Positions 1 through 9,318 are shown, numbered from the stretch's first letter. The stretch is DNA of 64,000 nucleotides from Vibrio penaeicida (GCF_030689305.1 NZ_JAUYVM010000003.1:248001-312000); one strand, 5' to 3'. Made by a program: numbers and translations. The notes: generated from the letters alone by a model not told the origin.

Positions 1-530
1 ACTTCTTCTTGATCTTTGTGCCAATACGCAAAGGTTTTAATTGGACCAAATAGGGAAGTAAGCTCGACCCCGTTACTGGCGCTGAATAAGACCTGTAATA
101 CATCCCAATCGGATAGGCGCAAAAGCATAGCACCCTGATCGTTATTCTCTTTTGGTGGTTCAATAAACGTCCATTCACGTAGATGATTTAAGAGGTAAAA
201 TTGCGGGTTCTCATGTTTTGCGATCTCTTCATTCAATGTGAGAATGATCCCCCAGCTTGGTTGAAAAGAGATGGTTTCGACAAAGTCTTTCCAATCTTCA
301 AGCTTGAGAAGGTAAGGGGAAATTGATGCGTGAACTTTTCCCATCTCTCCCCAATACAGACTGTTTTCCTCGTTTTTAACTTGGCTCTGTTTCAGGGCTT
401 TGTCGGCTAACGTCCTGACCAATGGGTTGATCACAGATTCAGCCAATACATATACTTGAGAGTCCTGAATACTCTCTTGCCATTCAGCAAGCGGAACTCT
501 GTCATAGAGTAAATACTGGGAATCAGTCAT
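1..530 (-). CDS. DUF4123-type T6SS adaptor, 3' end beyond window
   Basis: The minus strand reads open from an ATG at 530 to the window edge, giving about 176 N-terminal residues, so the C-terminus is missing. The start overlaps the stop of the upstream DUF4123 gene by 8 bases (ATGACTGA). The protein begins MTDSQYLLYDRVPLAEW and has the DUF4123 layout: a short opening strand, a conserved LLRLSDWDVLQVL segment and a late PIKTFAYW block. DUF4123 proteins are cytoplasmic chaperones or adaptors that load effectors onto VgrG. Its place at the far end of the hcp-vgrG operon supports this. The effector it serves may lie beyond the window edge. Family call is good, partner unknown. Confidence 0.7.
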   Translation of the reverse strand, partial: MTDSQYLLYDRVPLAEWQESIQDSQVYVLAESVINPLVRTLADKALKQSQVKNEENSLYWGEMGKVHASISPYLLKLEDWKDFVETISFQPSWGIILTLNEEIAKHENPQFYLLNHLREWTFIEPPKENNDQGAMLLRLSDWDVLQVLFSASNGVELTSLFGPIKTFAYWHKDQEE

Positions 531-1524
531 TAAGAAACTCCGCACGACCTTCAATACCTAACCAACCTTCTTGTTTATATTCATGAAGCAAGTCGGGTTC
601 TCGTTGGAACCGCTCATGAAAAAACTTGATGGCTTCACGTAGCGGGTATTGGCGAAGTAGTATTTGAAAGTCGGAGTGATCATCAAAATGGCTACTTAAA
701 TAAAACCGATACATAGCGTAGGTTTCATGAGCGAGTTTAGACTCATTGGGGTATTTCTCCGCGGCGATAGCCAACCCTTCCCAGAAGCGTGCTTTGACAT
801 TCACATAGGGCAACAGCCATCCGTATTGCGGTGCAAGATCTTCATGCAGCTTGCAAGCTAACGCATTCACGCGCTTTTCATAAAATAGGGCATCATATTG
901 AGCTTGAGAGAGTATTAGCTTTGTGAAATTTTGTTGCGACTCTATCTGTTGTTCGTTTAACCAAGCTTGATCGGATATTTTGATCAGTGCCTGATTTTTT
1001 TCTGGAGTATGTGGGCCATATAAAGCATTGTGCTGACCACAAAAAGCCGACTGCTGATGTGCAGTAAAGACTCGCCACAACTTTTGGAGCACTGAAAAGT
1101 CGTAGAAACGTAAGATAGCCTGATCCCCATTCGGGTAAATACAGGTTAGCCACTTCACCCAGTGTGCCTGGATATCGCGCAGTGAACCCGGATAAACGCC
1201 AACCAAGCCAAAGCGAAGAAACGCGTCGCCTTGCTCGAGCAGCCAGTGGAAAAGTGTTTCACCCGGATTGCCATTTTCAATTTCGATGAGTAATGGTGAA
1301 AACTCAAGAAGCTGGTGGTATTCCGTATCTCGGTATAGGGGAATAGAGCGAGCATCATGACGACCAGAAAATGCGCCCCAAAACTCTTCCAAATTTGGAA
1401 ATAACTGTTTGTCGACCAGCAGATACAAAGTGTCCGATGTATCCGACATTACCTCGAATAGCGAGAGGGCCTCAGCGTTCATTTCGACTTCAGCACCCTT
1501 TTCATTGTGGGGAGATTGTGGCAT
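523..1524 (-). CDS. DUF4123 domain protein, T6SS effector adaptor
   Basis: A 333-residue protein. A GTG lies one codon upstream, but the ATG at 1524 forms TGATG with the preceding stop and is preferred. Residues about 25-160 match the DUF4123 pattern: LYLLVDKQLFPNLEEFW, then SPLLIEI, GLVGVYPGSLRDIQAHW and ILRFYDFSVLQKLW. The C-terminal half is a helical extension of unknown role. DUF4123 proteins bind an effector or its VgrG/PAAR carrier before secretion and are not themselves exported. It is the seventh gene of the hcp operon and is followed by a second DUF4123 gene. Two adaptors in a row suggest two cargos. No signal peptide is visible. Confidence 0.78.
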   Translation of the reverse strand: MPQSPHNEKGAEVEMNAEALSLFEVMSDTSDTLYLLVDKQLFPNLEEFWGAFSGRHDARSIPLYRDTEYHQLLEFSPLLIEIENGNPGETLFHWLLEQGDAFLRFGLVGVYPGSLRDIQAHWVKWLTCIYPNGDQAILRFYDFSVLQKLWRVFTAHQQSAFCGQHNALYGPHTPEKNQALIKISDQAWLNEQQIESQQNFTKLILSQAQYDALFYEKRVNALACKLHEDLAPQYGWLLPYVNVKARFWEGLAIAAEKYPNESKLAHETYAMYRFYLSSHFDDHSDFQILLRQYPLREAIKFFHERFQREPDLLHEYKQEGWLGIEGRAEFLND

Positions 1525-2117
1525 CACACGTTGTCCTTCTTCTCGGCGCTTAGGCTTAACAACTTCCGGACAGTTTTGTTAATCTCTTCTTTCGAGATTG
1601 CCATCAAAGATGCCTCTATCTCAGGACCATGCTTTTCCATCCAATCACTCACAACATGCCCGTCTTCCCCTTTTTTGTTGTAGAAGCGCCTAGAATAAAC
1701 CACGGAAACGCCTATCCCTTCTGATAGCACCAAGCGATTCGCTGAAAATTCAAACGAATCAGGGCTAATGAACAAGTATGCAATGAAGTGTTCTGCGGGC
1801 TGATCTTTACTGGCTGGTACTGAATCGGTTGCCATTAACATGCCTTCATGTGTTTTATAGGTAGCAAGTGTCTGGTTGGCGATAGCAGCAAGGGAATCTC
1901 CATCATTGATGGGCTGGAATAGGACGAAGGAAACCATGGTTTGCCAGTTCTTAAGATCACTTTGAGCTTCGGGAGTTAACTCAAACAGTTGACCATCATT
2001 CCAGCGCAGAATATAAGCTTCATTTTTAAAGGTAAAACTGGCGGCATGAGTGGAAATGGAATAACCCAAACCTAGTAATAACAAGGTAATGATTAGTGAA
2101 AGTTTCAACCGACTCAT
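1524..2117 (-). CDS. Exported protein of unknown function in T6SS effector operon
   Basis: A 197-residue protein with a clear signal peptide: MSRLK, a hydrophobic core rich in Leu, and cleavage probably after THA at about residue 25. The mature part is a small alpha/beta protein with no motif I recognise, ending in a charged helix. It overlaps the upstream ankyrin gene by ATGA (2114-2117) and the downstream adaptor by one base, so translation is coupled. A periplasmic protein encoded beside a lipase effector could be an additional immunity protein, because lipase effectors attack phospholipids from the periplasmic side. That role is inferred from position only; an export accessory is the alternative. 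Confidence 0.6.
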   Translation of the reverse strand: MSRLKLSLIITLLLLGLGYSISTHAASFTFKNEAYILRWNDGQLFELTPEAQSDLKNWQTMVSFVLFQPINDGDSLAAIANQTLATYKTHEGMLMATDSVPASKDQPAEHFIAYLFISPDSFEFSANRLVLSEGIGVSVVYSRRFYNKKGEDGHVVSDWMEKHGPEIEASLMAISKEEINKTVRKLLSLSAEKKDNV

Positions 2118-3040
2118 GCGGCACCCTTAAACTTATACTCGATGCCAAAACGTTCTTTGAGGATCTTTTCATCTAGGCGCTTTTCTTGCTCGGTTTGTTC
2201 CCTTAGGTATTCATTCACGCCTTCCACTTTGCATTCTGCTTTGGGCATATAACCGTGTGGCTCCTGGCAAAATACAATGTTATTGCGAAAACGTTCACCG
2301 AAAGGCGTCAGTGCAGGGAACTTGACCCCTTTTTCAATAAGTTTCTGCTGGATTTTGAGCATCTTTTGGTAAGCTTCGGTGGATGGATCCATATGCTCTA
2401 ATCGCTCTTGAACGCTGTAGGAAACAGAAATACCTAAATTATTCATTGCGTATGGATCTGCTCCATGGTTGAGCAAGTAGAGAGAATCATCAAACCGCAC
2501 TGGAAGAATATGTATCAAAGGTGTGTTACCAAGAGTATCTCGGGCATTCACATCGGCACCGTATTCGACCAAAAGCTTCATAGCATTACTTTGCTCAAGC
2601 GTAGGGGTGTTGAAAATTAACGTATCTTCCTGATCACGTAGATTGGGGTCCATGCCACTTTCAAGAAGAGCCTTTAAGGGTTCGTCACTTTTGCGCCACA
2701 TGGCGTGGTAAGCCACGCTGCCTAGTTCCGGTAACTCAATAGATGGATCGGCACCTAATGCCATCAAGGCTTTAATGGCTACTGGGTTTTCATCATTTAC
2801 GGCAAAACCAAGCAAGGTCATGCCGTGTTTCCCTGGGGCATCGATATCTTCAAGCGCTTTCCCAAGTTTGGTGATCTTTTCACCGTCTTTTTTCTTTATC
2901 GCCTTGGCAATGTTCAGCATGTCCCCTTCAAAAAAGGCATCAGCATAAGGTTTGCTGCGAAAAATGTTCATAACACCTCCTGTTGTTGCAATAAATGAAG
3001 TAAACAGTACTGCAATCAATAACCATCCCCACTTTTTCAC
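2114..3040 (-). CDS. Ankyrin-repeat exported protein, likely T6SS immunity (copy 2)
   Basis: A 308-residue protein with an N-terminal hydrophobic signal (MKKWGWLLIAVLF), then an FFEGDML helix and at least three ankyrin repeats: GMTLLGFAVNDENP...LGADP, VAYHAMWRKSDEPLKALLESG, and NAMKLLVEYGADVNARD followed by GNTPLIHIL. The C-terminus is charged and has a Cys pair (FCQEPHGY...AECKVEGVNEY). It is a close paralogue of the gene at 3092-4012, nearly identical through the first half and more diverged in the third and fourth repeats. Ankyrin-repeat periplasmic proteins next to T6SS lipases commonly act as cognate immunity proteins. The start has a GGTGGAA ribosome site. Immunity is inferred from context. 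Confidence 0.75.
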   Translation of the reverse strand: MKKWGWLLIAVLFTSFIATTGGVMNIFRSKPYADAFFEGDMLNIAKAIKKKDGEKITKLGKALEDIDAPGKHGMTLLGFAVNDENPVAIKALMALGADPSIELPELGSVAYHAMWRKSDEPLKALLESGMDPNLRDQEDTLIFNTPTLEQSNAMKLLVEYGADVNARDTLGNTPLIHILPVRFDDSLYLLNHGADPYAMNNLGISVSYSVQERLEHMDPSTEAYQKMLKIQQKLIEKGVKFPALTPFGERFRNNIVFCQEPHGYMPKAECKVEGVNEYLREQTEQEKRLDEKILKERFGIEYKFKGAA

Positions 3041-3091
3041 CTAATTTCCACCTAGGGTTCAGAGTATCTAAGCCTTTCGAGTGTGATGCCT

Positions 3092-4012
3092 CTAAAACCG
3101 ATGCTCGATGCCAAAACGTTCTTTGAGGATCTTTTCATCTAAGCGCTTTTCTTGCTCGGTTTGTTCGCCCAGAAACTCGTTGACACCTTCCACTTTGCAC
3201 TCTGCTTTGGGCATATAACCATGAGGCTCTTTACAAAAAACGATGTCATTGCGAATACGCTCGCCAAAAGGTGTCAGTGCAGGGAACTTGACACCTTTTT
3301 CAACAAGTTTCTGCTGGATTTTGAGCATCTTTTGGTAAGCTTCGGTGGATTGATCCATACGTTTGAGAGCTTGCTGCACTCTGTAGGCAACGGTCATGCC
3401 GCTGTCGGTCATTGCAAGTGGGTCAGCTCCGTTATCTAACAAGTAAAGCGCCTCATCAAAAGCCACGGAAATAATGTGTAATAACGGGGTATTTCCTAAC
3501 GAATCACGGGCATTCACATCAGCACCGGATTTCACTAAAAGCTTCATGGCATCACTTTCCTCAAGTAAGGGGGTGTTGAAAATCAATGTTCGTAGGCTGC
3601 CTTCATTCGCAGTATTGGGGTTCATACCACTTTCAAGGAGAGCCTTTAAGGGCTCGTCACTTTTACGCCACATGGCGTGGTAAGCGACACTGCCTAGTTC
3701 CGGCAACTCAATAGATGGATCGGCACCTAATGCCATCAATGATTTAATGGCTACGGGGTTTTCATCATTTACGGCAAAGCCAAGCAGTGTCATCCCGTGT
3801 TTTCCTGGGGCATCGATATCTTCAAGCGCTTTCCCAAGTATGGTGATCTTTTCACCGTCTTTTTTCTTTATCGCTTTGGCAATGGTAAGCATGTCCCCTT
3901 CAAAAAAGGCATCAGCATAAGGTTTGCTGCCAAAAATGTTCATGAAATCTCCTTTTGCAACCACAGAAAAAAACAGTATTCCTGCAGCGAGTAGCCAGCC
4001 CCACTTTTTCAT
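3092..4012 (-). CDS. Ankyrin-repeat exported protein, likely T6SS lipase immunity (copy 1)
   Basis: A 306-residue paralogue of the next gene downstream. It starts at the ATG that shares one base with the lipase stop (TAATG at 4012), so it is translationally coupled to the effector and is the best candidate for its cognate immunity protein. It has a signal peptide (MKKWGWLLAAGILFFSVVAKG), ankyrin repeats between about residues 75 and 210, and a C-terminal segment with the same two cysteines as its paralogue. Differences from the paralogue cluster at MNPNTANEGSLRTL and around the DNGADPLAMTDSG repeat, which is where a binding surface could have diverged. Function is inferred. Confidence 0.78.
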   Translation of the reverse strand: MKKWGWLLAAGILFFSVVAKGDFMNIFGSKPYADAFFEGDMLTIAKAIKKKDGEKITILGKALEDIDAPGKHGMTLLGFAVNDENPVAIKSLMALGADPSIELPELGSVAYHAMWRKSDEPLKALLESGMNPNTANEGSLRTLIFNTPLLEESDAMKLLVKSGADVNARDSLGNTPLLHIISVAFDEALYLLDNGADPLAMTDSGMTVAYRVQQALKRMDQSTEAYQKMLKIQQKLVEKGVKFPALTPFGERIRNDIVFCKEPHGYMPKAECKVEGVNEFLGEQTEQEKRLDEKILKERFGIEHRF

Positions 4013-5553
4013 TAGGTGCCACCTTTAGTTAGTGTGTGTAAGTCGTTCACTTTACGCTCTTCTAGGGCTAAGCGCACTTGATCCATTCCGTGCATATCGA
4101 CTTTTTCTTTGGCTTTTACCACACCATAACTGATAGGAGCAGCAATCGGTGAAACTAAGCCCGTCGCCGTTGCCGCCCCTATCGCTTGGGGGGTAAGAGA
4201 CTTGGTTTTTGGCAACGTTGTGTCTAGGGTTTTGTCACGCACCGCATCTGGCATAACGTGCTTTAATATAAAGTTCTCTTCTTGAACGTAGGTCAACATA
4301 TCCCCTTCAGTTCGATACCCCTTAATCAATGTATCCGGACCTTGCTTGGCTTTAGGGACGCCATATCTTGCTACCGTATTGCTATGTAATCCAGCGGCGT
4401 TAAAAGTGACACAAGGCATTCCACTTGCCTTACAAGCAGCGCTACCCATACCGCCGCCAAGAGAATGACCAGCGACTTCAAAAGGTAACCTGCTATCATC
4501 CATCTTCGTCCCTATTTCGACAGCTCTTCGGTAATAGGCGGATTCTTTGTCTCTGCCTTGCGCTGCATTGTTTTTCCAATCATCCAGCTTGGTCATTTCT
4601 GTGCCTCTGAACACCACCACGGGTTTGGCGTTGGGGCCAAATACGTTTTGATCGGGCATGTATACTTGCGCGCGAAAGTTACTGTCTGGAATGGTTAAAT
4701 CTTCTGGGAACAACCCTAACGAAGACAACTGTTCAGGTGACGCTTCAGACCATCCTGAATCGCCTTCAAAGTCCTTCCTTAGCTGTAAACGCCGTTCGTC
4801 TAGTTTGTTATCTGGTTTGCCAACAGTGTAAACATGGTCAGATAACATGGCTTTCTCAGCGGCATCCATATCCATAGCAAATCGGTCTGCAGCTACGGGG
4901 TTAGAAGATTTACCCATTTCTGTAATTTCTTCCCGCGCTTTTCTTCTCTGTGCTTTTGTGGTGTTGGTTTCGAGCACGTCTAGCATTTTTTGTTTGTCTG
5001 CACCATTGTCGACTGCCGCAATAATGGACTGAGCCAAAGTGCTCATTTCTTGCAGTTCTAAGGCTTTGTTGAGCAGCGCGATATCTGCCTGCACCGCCAT
5101 TTTCTGCAATGCAGATTTGTAGAACTCTGGGGTGAAGATGGAGCTTCCCCAGCCGCTACCCAATGGCTCCGCCAAAGGCGTAATCTTTAAAAACGGCGAC
5201 TTGCTTGCAGCCGCGCCTTCTGCACATTTGTGCGCCGGTGAAGAGTAGGGGGTATCCCCAATGAATACATCACCAGACCCAGCGGCAACAGAGCCTCCAC
5301 ACCCAATCGCATCGCCCACTCGGGAAGCGGGTTTGCCATTGATGGATACGGTAGAAGAGCCTGCCGAAATGCTTCGACCATGGATACCATGGGGCATTTT
5401 GGGGCAAGGGCATGCGTGCAGCAAAACCGTATCACCTTGTCGTGCAGCGGGCTTACCATTGACAAACACATCACCACTGCCAGCAACAATAGGTGTGGCG
5501 GGAAAACAGCCGTGTCCTGCACAGCTGTCTCCAAGTCGAGCGGCTGCTGGCAT
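4012..5553 (-). CDS. PAAR-lipase fusion, T6SS phospholipase-type effector
   Basis: A 513-residue protein. Residues 1-110 are a PAAR domain: MPAAARLGDSC, repeated GSGDVFVNGKPAARQGD and STVSINGKPASRVGD turns, and Cys/His residues that would bind zinc at the spike tip. Residues 120-290 form a helical linker. Residues 300-490 are a class-3-like alpha/beta hydrolase, with VVVFRGTE before the fold and the nucleophile elbow GHSLGGG (Ser364). Asp418 and His489 (DMHGM) are possible triad partners. A PAAR tip sharpens the VgrG spike and carries the lipase into prey, where it would cut membrane lipids. It overlaps vgrG and the first ankyrin gene by one base each. Which Tle family it belongs to is not settled. 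Confidence 0.85.
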   Translation of the reverse strand: MPAAARLGDSCAGHGCFPATPIVAGSGDVFVNGKPAARQGDTVLLHACPCPKMPHGIHGRSISAGSSTVSINGKPASRVGDAIGCGGSVAAGSGDVFIGDTPYSSPAHKCAEGAAASKSPFLKITPLAEPLGSGWGSSIFTPEFYKSALQKMAVQADIALLNKALELQEMSTLAQSIIAAVDNGADKQKMLDVLETNTTKAQRRKAREEITEMGKSSNPVAADRFAMDMDAAEKAMLSDHVYTVGKPDNKLDERRLQLRKDFEGDSGWSEASPEQLSSLGLFPEDLTIPDSNFRAQVYMPDQNVFGPNAKPVVVFRGTEMTKLDDWKNNAAQGRDKESAYYRRAVEIGTKMDDSRLPFEVAGHSLGGGMGSAACKASGMPCVTFNAAGLHSNTVARYGVPKAKQGPDTLIKGYRTEGDMLTYVQEENFILKHVMPDAVRDKTLDTTLPKTKSLTPQAIGAATATGLVSPIAAPISYGVVKAKEKVDMHGMDQVRLALEERKVNDLHTLTKGGT

Positions 5554-7601
5554 TAGGTTCTCCTGTCCGGATCGTCCGGCTCTTGTGGTTTCGCCGGCGG
5601 TTGTGGTTCAACGGCTTTGGGCGCAGTGCCACTTCCTGGTGAACCACCTTCATTAATTTTCACCACGTTTCCTGAAATGGTGATCCCACCGCCATCAATT
5701 TTGACAAAGCCTCCCGGACCTTTGATGGTCAGTTCTTGTTTGGCTTCCAGCACGATATTGGTGGCATTCAGATAGCTTTCATTGTTCACCGCAATACGTT
5801 GATTGGCGCCGATCTCTTTTTCTTCAGACGCAGACATCGATGTGACGCTGCCTCCTTCAATTTTGGTTACCATGCCCCCAGAGATAAACCGGTTCACTGC
5901 CCCGATAACTCGTTGAACTAGGTTACGACCGACTTTGTAGTGGTGATCTTGCCCAAACTCTTCGGTGACGTTTTTTCCTACCAAGCGGTGTGTATTCTCT
6001 GTCACCATTTGGAAGAAGTGCTGACCGATTTTTTGATGGAAGTCGAGGCCAATAGATTCTCGGCTGATATTGTTGATCACCACATCTTTGTCTTTCTGAG
6101 CATGTACATAAATCTGTTCGCGAGACGCTTCATCTTCAAACCTCAGCTCATTAAAACCTTCTCCCAAATGCGTTTGGGTTTTTAATACCGTTCTGGTTTT
6201 GTGGCTGGGCAAGATATACGGAGTCACGTTGGTGGCGTGATAAGTGCGCCCTGTAATTATCGGCTGATCAGGGTCACTATTTAAGAAAGAAACAATCACC
6301 TCATGCCCAATGCGTGGAATGGCGACCATGCCATATTGTCCGCCGGCCCAGCCCTGCGAAACGCGCACCCAACATGAACTGTGTTCATCTTGTGAAGACT
6401 CTCGATCCCATGGGAAATGAACTTTTACGCGTCCGTGTTCATCACAGAAAATCTCTTCGCCGGGAGGACCAACAACCATAGCGATCATCGGACCATCTAC
6501 TTGTGGTTTAGGGAGCGGTTTTGCTCTCCACTGGCGATGCGCAGGGATAACTGTAAAGTGGTTGCTGTAAGTAGTTGCTCCGCTCCCGCCTTCTTCTTCT
6601 AGCGCTTGAGGCTGAGTACCTTTATGACTGGCGCTGATTACCAACCACGATCGATTGCATTGCGGGTCAAGATGGTCAGTAAGAGCAAACTTTACGCCGG
6701 CTTGCAAACCTGCATGATTGCTTTGCCCGCTTGCTATGTGGGACTCTCGGCGGAGGTAGTCCAAACGATATTGGCTAAATGCCTGACCACTTTCATCATC
6801 TTTGTAACGGGTCGGTGCATCATAATGTTCATACCCATCCCGTTGATAGGTCATTTCCTTGCCAAGTTGCTCCTGTTTAAACGAATAGGAGGGCTTCTTA
6901 AAACTGTATTCTTGAAACGTTACGTTGGTGACATCTGAACGCACTCTTTCGGTTAATCCGAAAACATAGGGTGTATCGATTTGACCACCAGCCAACGCGT
7001 TATATGTAACTGGACGTGGCAGAGCGTCGTAGGTTTGGCTGTCATCACTAAATACGATGGTGTGTTTCCCAACCTCATGCGTAAATCGGTACACCAAACC
7101 TTCTTCTGCCGCCAAACGGTGCATAAATTCAAGATCGGTTTCGCGGTATTGAACACAAAACTCCCTTGGCTGACAGGATCGTTTTAGGGAAAAAGCATAA
7201 TCGTTGATGCCCATTTCCTGAAACAACACCGACAATATATCGGGAACATTTTGGTTTTGAAAAATTCGGCTATTTTGTCGTAGAGATAATCGTTCGATCG
7301 AAGGGACGATTGTCAAAGAGTAAAAAGTGTGTTGACGGCCGGTATCCCCTTTGTAAAAAGCACGTACAACGCCGTGCACTATTTGCGTGACTTCCCCATT
7401 TTGAATGATGCTCAACCAAGCACTTTTATCCACGATCTGATCGGGTGTGATATCAGTTCTGCGGCTTGCTAATTCGATCTGGTATCGGAAACCATGGCAA
7501 TTGCCATAGTCTGAAAGTGACTCCTGACCTTGGTATTCTCTAACGATCAACGTTTCTGGCGCCAACCCTTCCACATCCAGGTTGAAATTTAAGGTGCCCA
7601 T
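5553..7601 (-). CDS. vgrG: VgrG spike protein
   Basis: A 682-residue VgrG, the trimeric spike that caps the Hcp tube. The gp27-like part is residues about 1-380 (LDVEGLAPETLIVREYQGQESLS; VQYRETDLEFMHRLAAEEGLVYRF). It is followed by the gp5-like OB fold with CDEHGRVKVHFPWD and WVRVSQGWAGGQYGMVAIPRIGHEV, then a beta-helix needle. It ends with a Pro-rich tail (VEPQPPAKPQEPDDPD) and no extra effector domain. I place the start at 7601 (MGTLNFNL), as is usual for the family; the frame stays open 29 codons further upstream. It lies 173 bases after hcp. The absence of a C-terminal toxin fits with the separate PAAR-lipase downstream. Confidence 0.93.
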   Translation of the reverse strand: MGTLNFNLDVEGLAPETLIVREYQGQESLSDYGNCHGFRYQIELASRRTDITPDQIVDKSAWLSIIQNGEVTQIVHGVVRAFYKGDTGRQHTFYSLTIVPSIERLSLRQNSRIFQNQNVPDILSVLFQEMGINDYAFSLKRSCQPREFCVQYRETDLEFMHRLAAEEGLVYRFTHEVGKHTIVFSDDSQTYDALPRPVTYNALAGGQIDTPYVFGLTERVRSDVTNVTFQEYSFKKPSYSFKQEQLGKEMTYQRDGYEHYDAPTRYKDDESGQAFSQYRLDYLRRESHIASGQSNHAGLQAGVKFALTDHLDPQCNRSWLVISASHKGTQPQALEEEGGSGATTYSNHFTVIPAHRQWRAKPLPKPQVDGPMIAMVVGPPGEEIFCDEHGRVKVHFPWDRESSQDEHSSCWVRVSQGWAGGQYGMVAIPRIGHEVIVSFLNSDPDQPIITGRTYHATNVTPYILPSHKTRTVLKTQTHLGEGFNELRFEDEASREQIYVHAQKDKDVVINNISRESIGLDFHQKIGQHFFQMVTENTHRLVGKNVTEEFGQDHHYKVGRNLVQRVIGAVNRFISGGMVTKIEGGSVTSMSASEEKEIGANQRIAVNNESYLNATNIVLEAKQELTIKGPGGFVKIDGGGITISGNVVKINEGGSPGSGTAPKAVEPQPPAKPQEPDDPDRRT

Positions 7602-7774
7602 GCATTCATTCCGTTTTGCCGTGTAATCTGCGCATTCACGCAAGTTCTTCAAAAAACGCAAAGCCACGCAATGTGACTTTGCCATCATGCGAACAACCTA
7701 ATCCGTAGGGGGAGAGCACCAACAAAATGGGGAGCAAATCATTGGTGCGAATACGGTGTTGGTCGATTGCTTGA

Positions 7775-8293
7775 TTATGCTTCGACGGGTTTACGCCAAT
7801 CATCTGAACCAGATGTACCTGCGTTAACGTGGTCCCAGTTGATCTTACGGTAAGACAGAGACACCGTAACGTTCTGAGTAAAGTCAGACTTTGTCGGATC
7901 TTGGCAGTGAGGCATCTCACAGTGAATGTCTACGATAGACGCACTTTCTAATACGGTGGTGAAGAAGTTCTCTTGCTTACCTTCGATTGAAGTGCGGTAC
8001 CACTTAAGTTCAACTGAGCTCATCTTCTCGCCAGAAGCTAGGGCGTTATACAGTAGCGGTACTGCTTTGTTCAGCGCCACAGTGAACTGGAATGGTTTGT
8101 GAACACGTTGACCTGACGGCTGACCAGACTGAGGATCCGTTGGAACCGTCACGTTGTGGTTAAATTCTTGAACCAGCATTTGGTCTTCATGACCTTCAAC
8201 AAACGCATCACCGATAGAGTCGGTAGACAGTGCGCCAGCAGTAATAAGCCCCTGTGTTTCACCTTCAATGGAGATATAACATGGAGTTGGCAT
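7775..8293 (-). CDS. hcp: Hcp, T6SS inner tube protein
   Basis: A 172-residue Hcp beginning MPTPCYISIEGETQGLI, the normal length and start for Vibrio Hcp. Hexameric rings of this protein stack into the expelled tube and also carry small effectors. Conserved stretches include QVHKPF-type text (QRVHKPFQFTVALNKAVP), VELKWYR and VSLSYRKINWDH. An AAGAGGA ribosome site precedes the ATG at 8293. The same frame remains open to 8476, but that extension has no ribosome site and overlaps the promoter. It is the first gene of the effector operon and is probably driven by the sigma-54 promoter near 8475. Confidence 0.95.
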   Translation of the reverse strand: MPTPCYISIEGETQGLITAGALSTDSIGDAFVEGHEDQMLVQEFNHNVTVPTDPQSGQPSGQRVHKPFQFTVALNKAVPLLYNALASGEKMSSVELKWYRTSIEGKQENFFTTVLESASIVDIHCEMPHCQDPTKSDFTQNVTVSLSYRKINWDHVNAGTSGSDDWRKPVEA

Positions 8294-8464
8294 ATTTAAT
8301 CCTCTTGTAGAGTTGAATGTTACTGGTCCAGTCGCTCCCCAACCTAAACTTAATATGTAGGTTGACCTAGGCAAGCGGCTAAATCCTTTTATAGCAACAA
8401 ATAAATAACAATAAATTATGAAGCGCTTTTTGCGCGATTTAGTGTCGATAGACAAAACTAATAC

Positions 8465-8483
8465 AGCAAACAGCATGCCAATT
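8465..8483 (-). promoter_or_regulatory. Sigma-54 (-24/-12) promoter of the hcp-vgrG operon
   Basis: On the minus strand the sequence reads TTGGCATGCTGTTTGCT. It matches the sigma-54 consensus TTGGCACG-N4-TTGCT at nearly every position. The invariant GG (8478-8479) and GC (8466-8467) are separated by exactly 10 bases. A transcript would start near 8454, leaving about 160 bases of leader before hcp. VasH, the sigma-54 activator encoded at 21775-23325, is the expected partner; in V. cholerae VasH activates hcp operons this way. Confidence 0.82.
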
Positions 8484-9318
8484 AATAAATTTATTTAAAA
8501 ACAACCAGTTATAGTCTTTGAGTTATTTTTCAAGCAATAGATTGCTATATTGTGGGCAATTTATTGCTCGAACAGCAAATTAATGCCTGGATCAGAGTCA
8601 CATCAATATATATTTCATGGTTCTTTATCGATATTTTTGTTTTGTGATGTTAATACAATAATTAATATACTCATCAGTTTCTTTGTTTGCGGGAATGTCT
8701 CATTTTTGATTTTATACATGCCCATAAAATATAGGCTGTCTCGAATATATGAATGATGGATGAAGTATCAATTTGTTTTGGCAAATTAATACGTTTTATA
8801 GTAAAGGCGAATAAGGGATATCAAATATTCCATATCAAACAAAGACGGATTGTCTTGAACGTTACTCACTGATATTAAATGAAATTTATAGCTATCTATT
8901 GCATTGAAATCTAACTATTAGGTTTGATGATTAATGATTGTATTTTATACACTTAGGGCTATGGCTGTCTTTTAAATGAGAAATTCATCATCTTGTTTTT
9001 GTGATGACAGTAACGGTTTTACTTTATCCTGATATAGTAGGTTAAATACGTAAATTGAATAATTAAGAACAGAGAATAAAAAGTGATAGTCGTTCTTAAA
9101 AATATAAAAAATAATCTTAAATATGAGAATTTAATTACATTTTCACTTTGGCTAGTGGATTTCTAGACTAAAAAATTAAAAATTTATTCTATTAGGCTTT
9201 AATGGTGTATACAGATATATCGTACATAAAATGTACGCGCTTTCTTGTACCTTTCTTATACGTCATCCTGTCAAACTTGACTCCCCTAATTAGAAGCTCA
9301 CAAGCAGAATTTAATAAT

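Noticed and set aside
5187..5656. Frames opposite and overlapping the PAAR region
   Set aside because: Shadows of the PAAR and VgrG coding sequence, with no independent support.
8294..8476. N-terminal extension of hcp
   Set aside because: The frame is open, but there is no ribosome site, the usual Hcp start MPTPCY is at 8293, and the extension overlaps the sigma-54 promoter.
8550..8756. 68-codon plus-strand frame in the T6SS control region
   Set aside because: AT-rich sequence, no ribosome site and no family resemblance.
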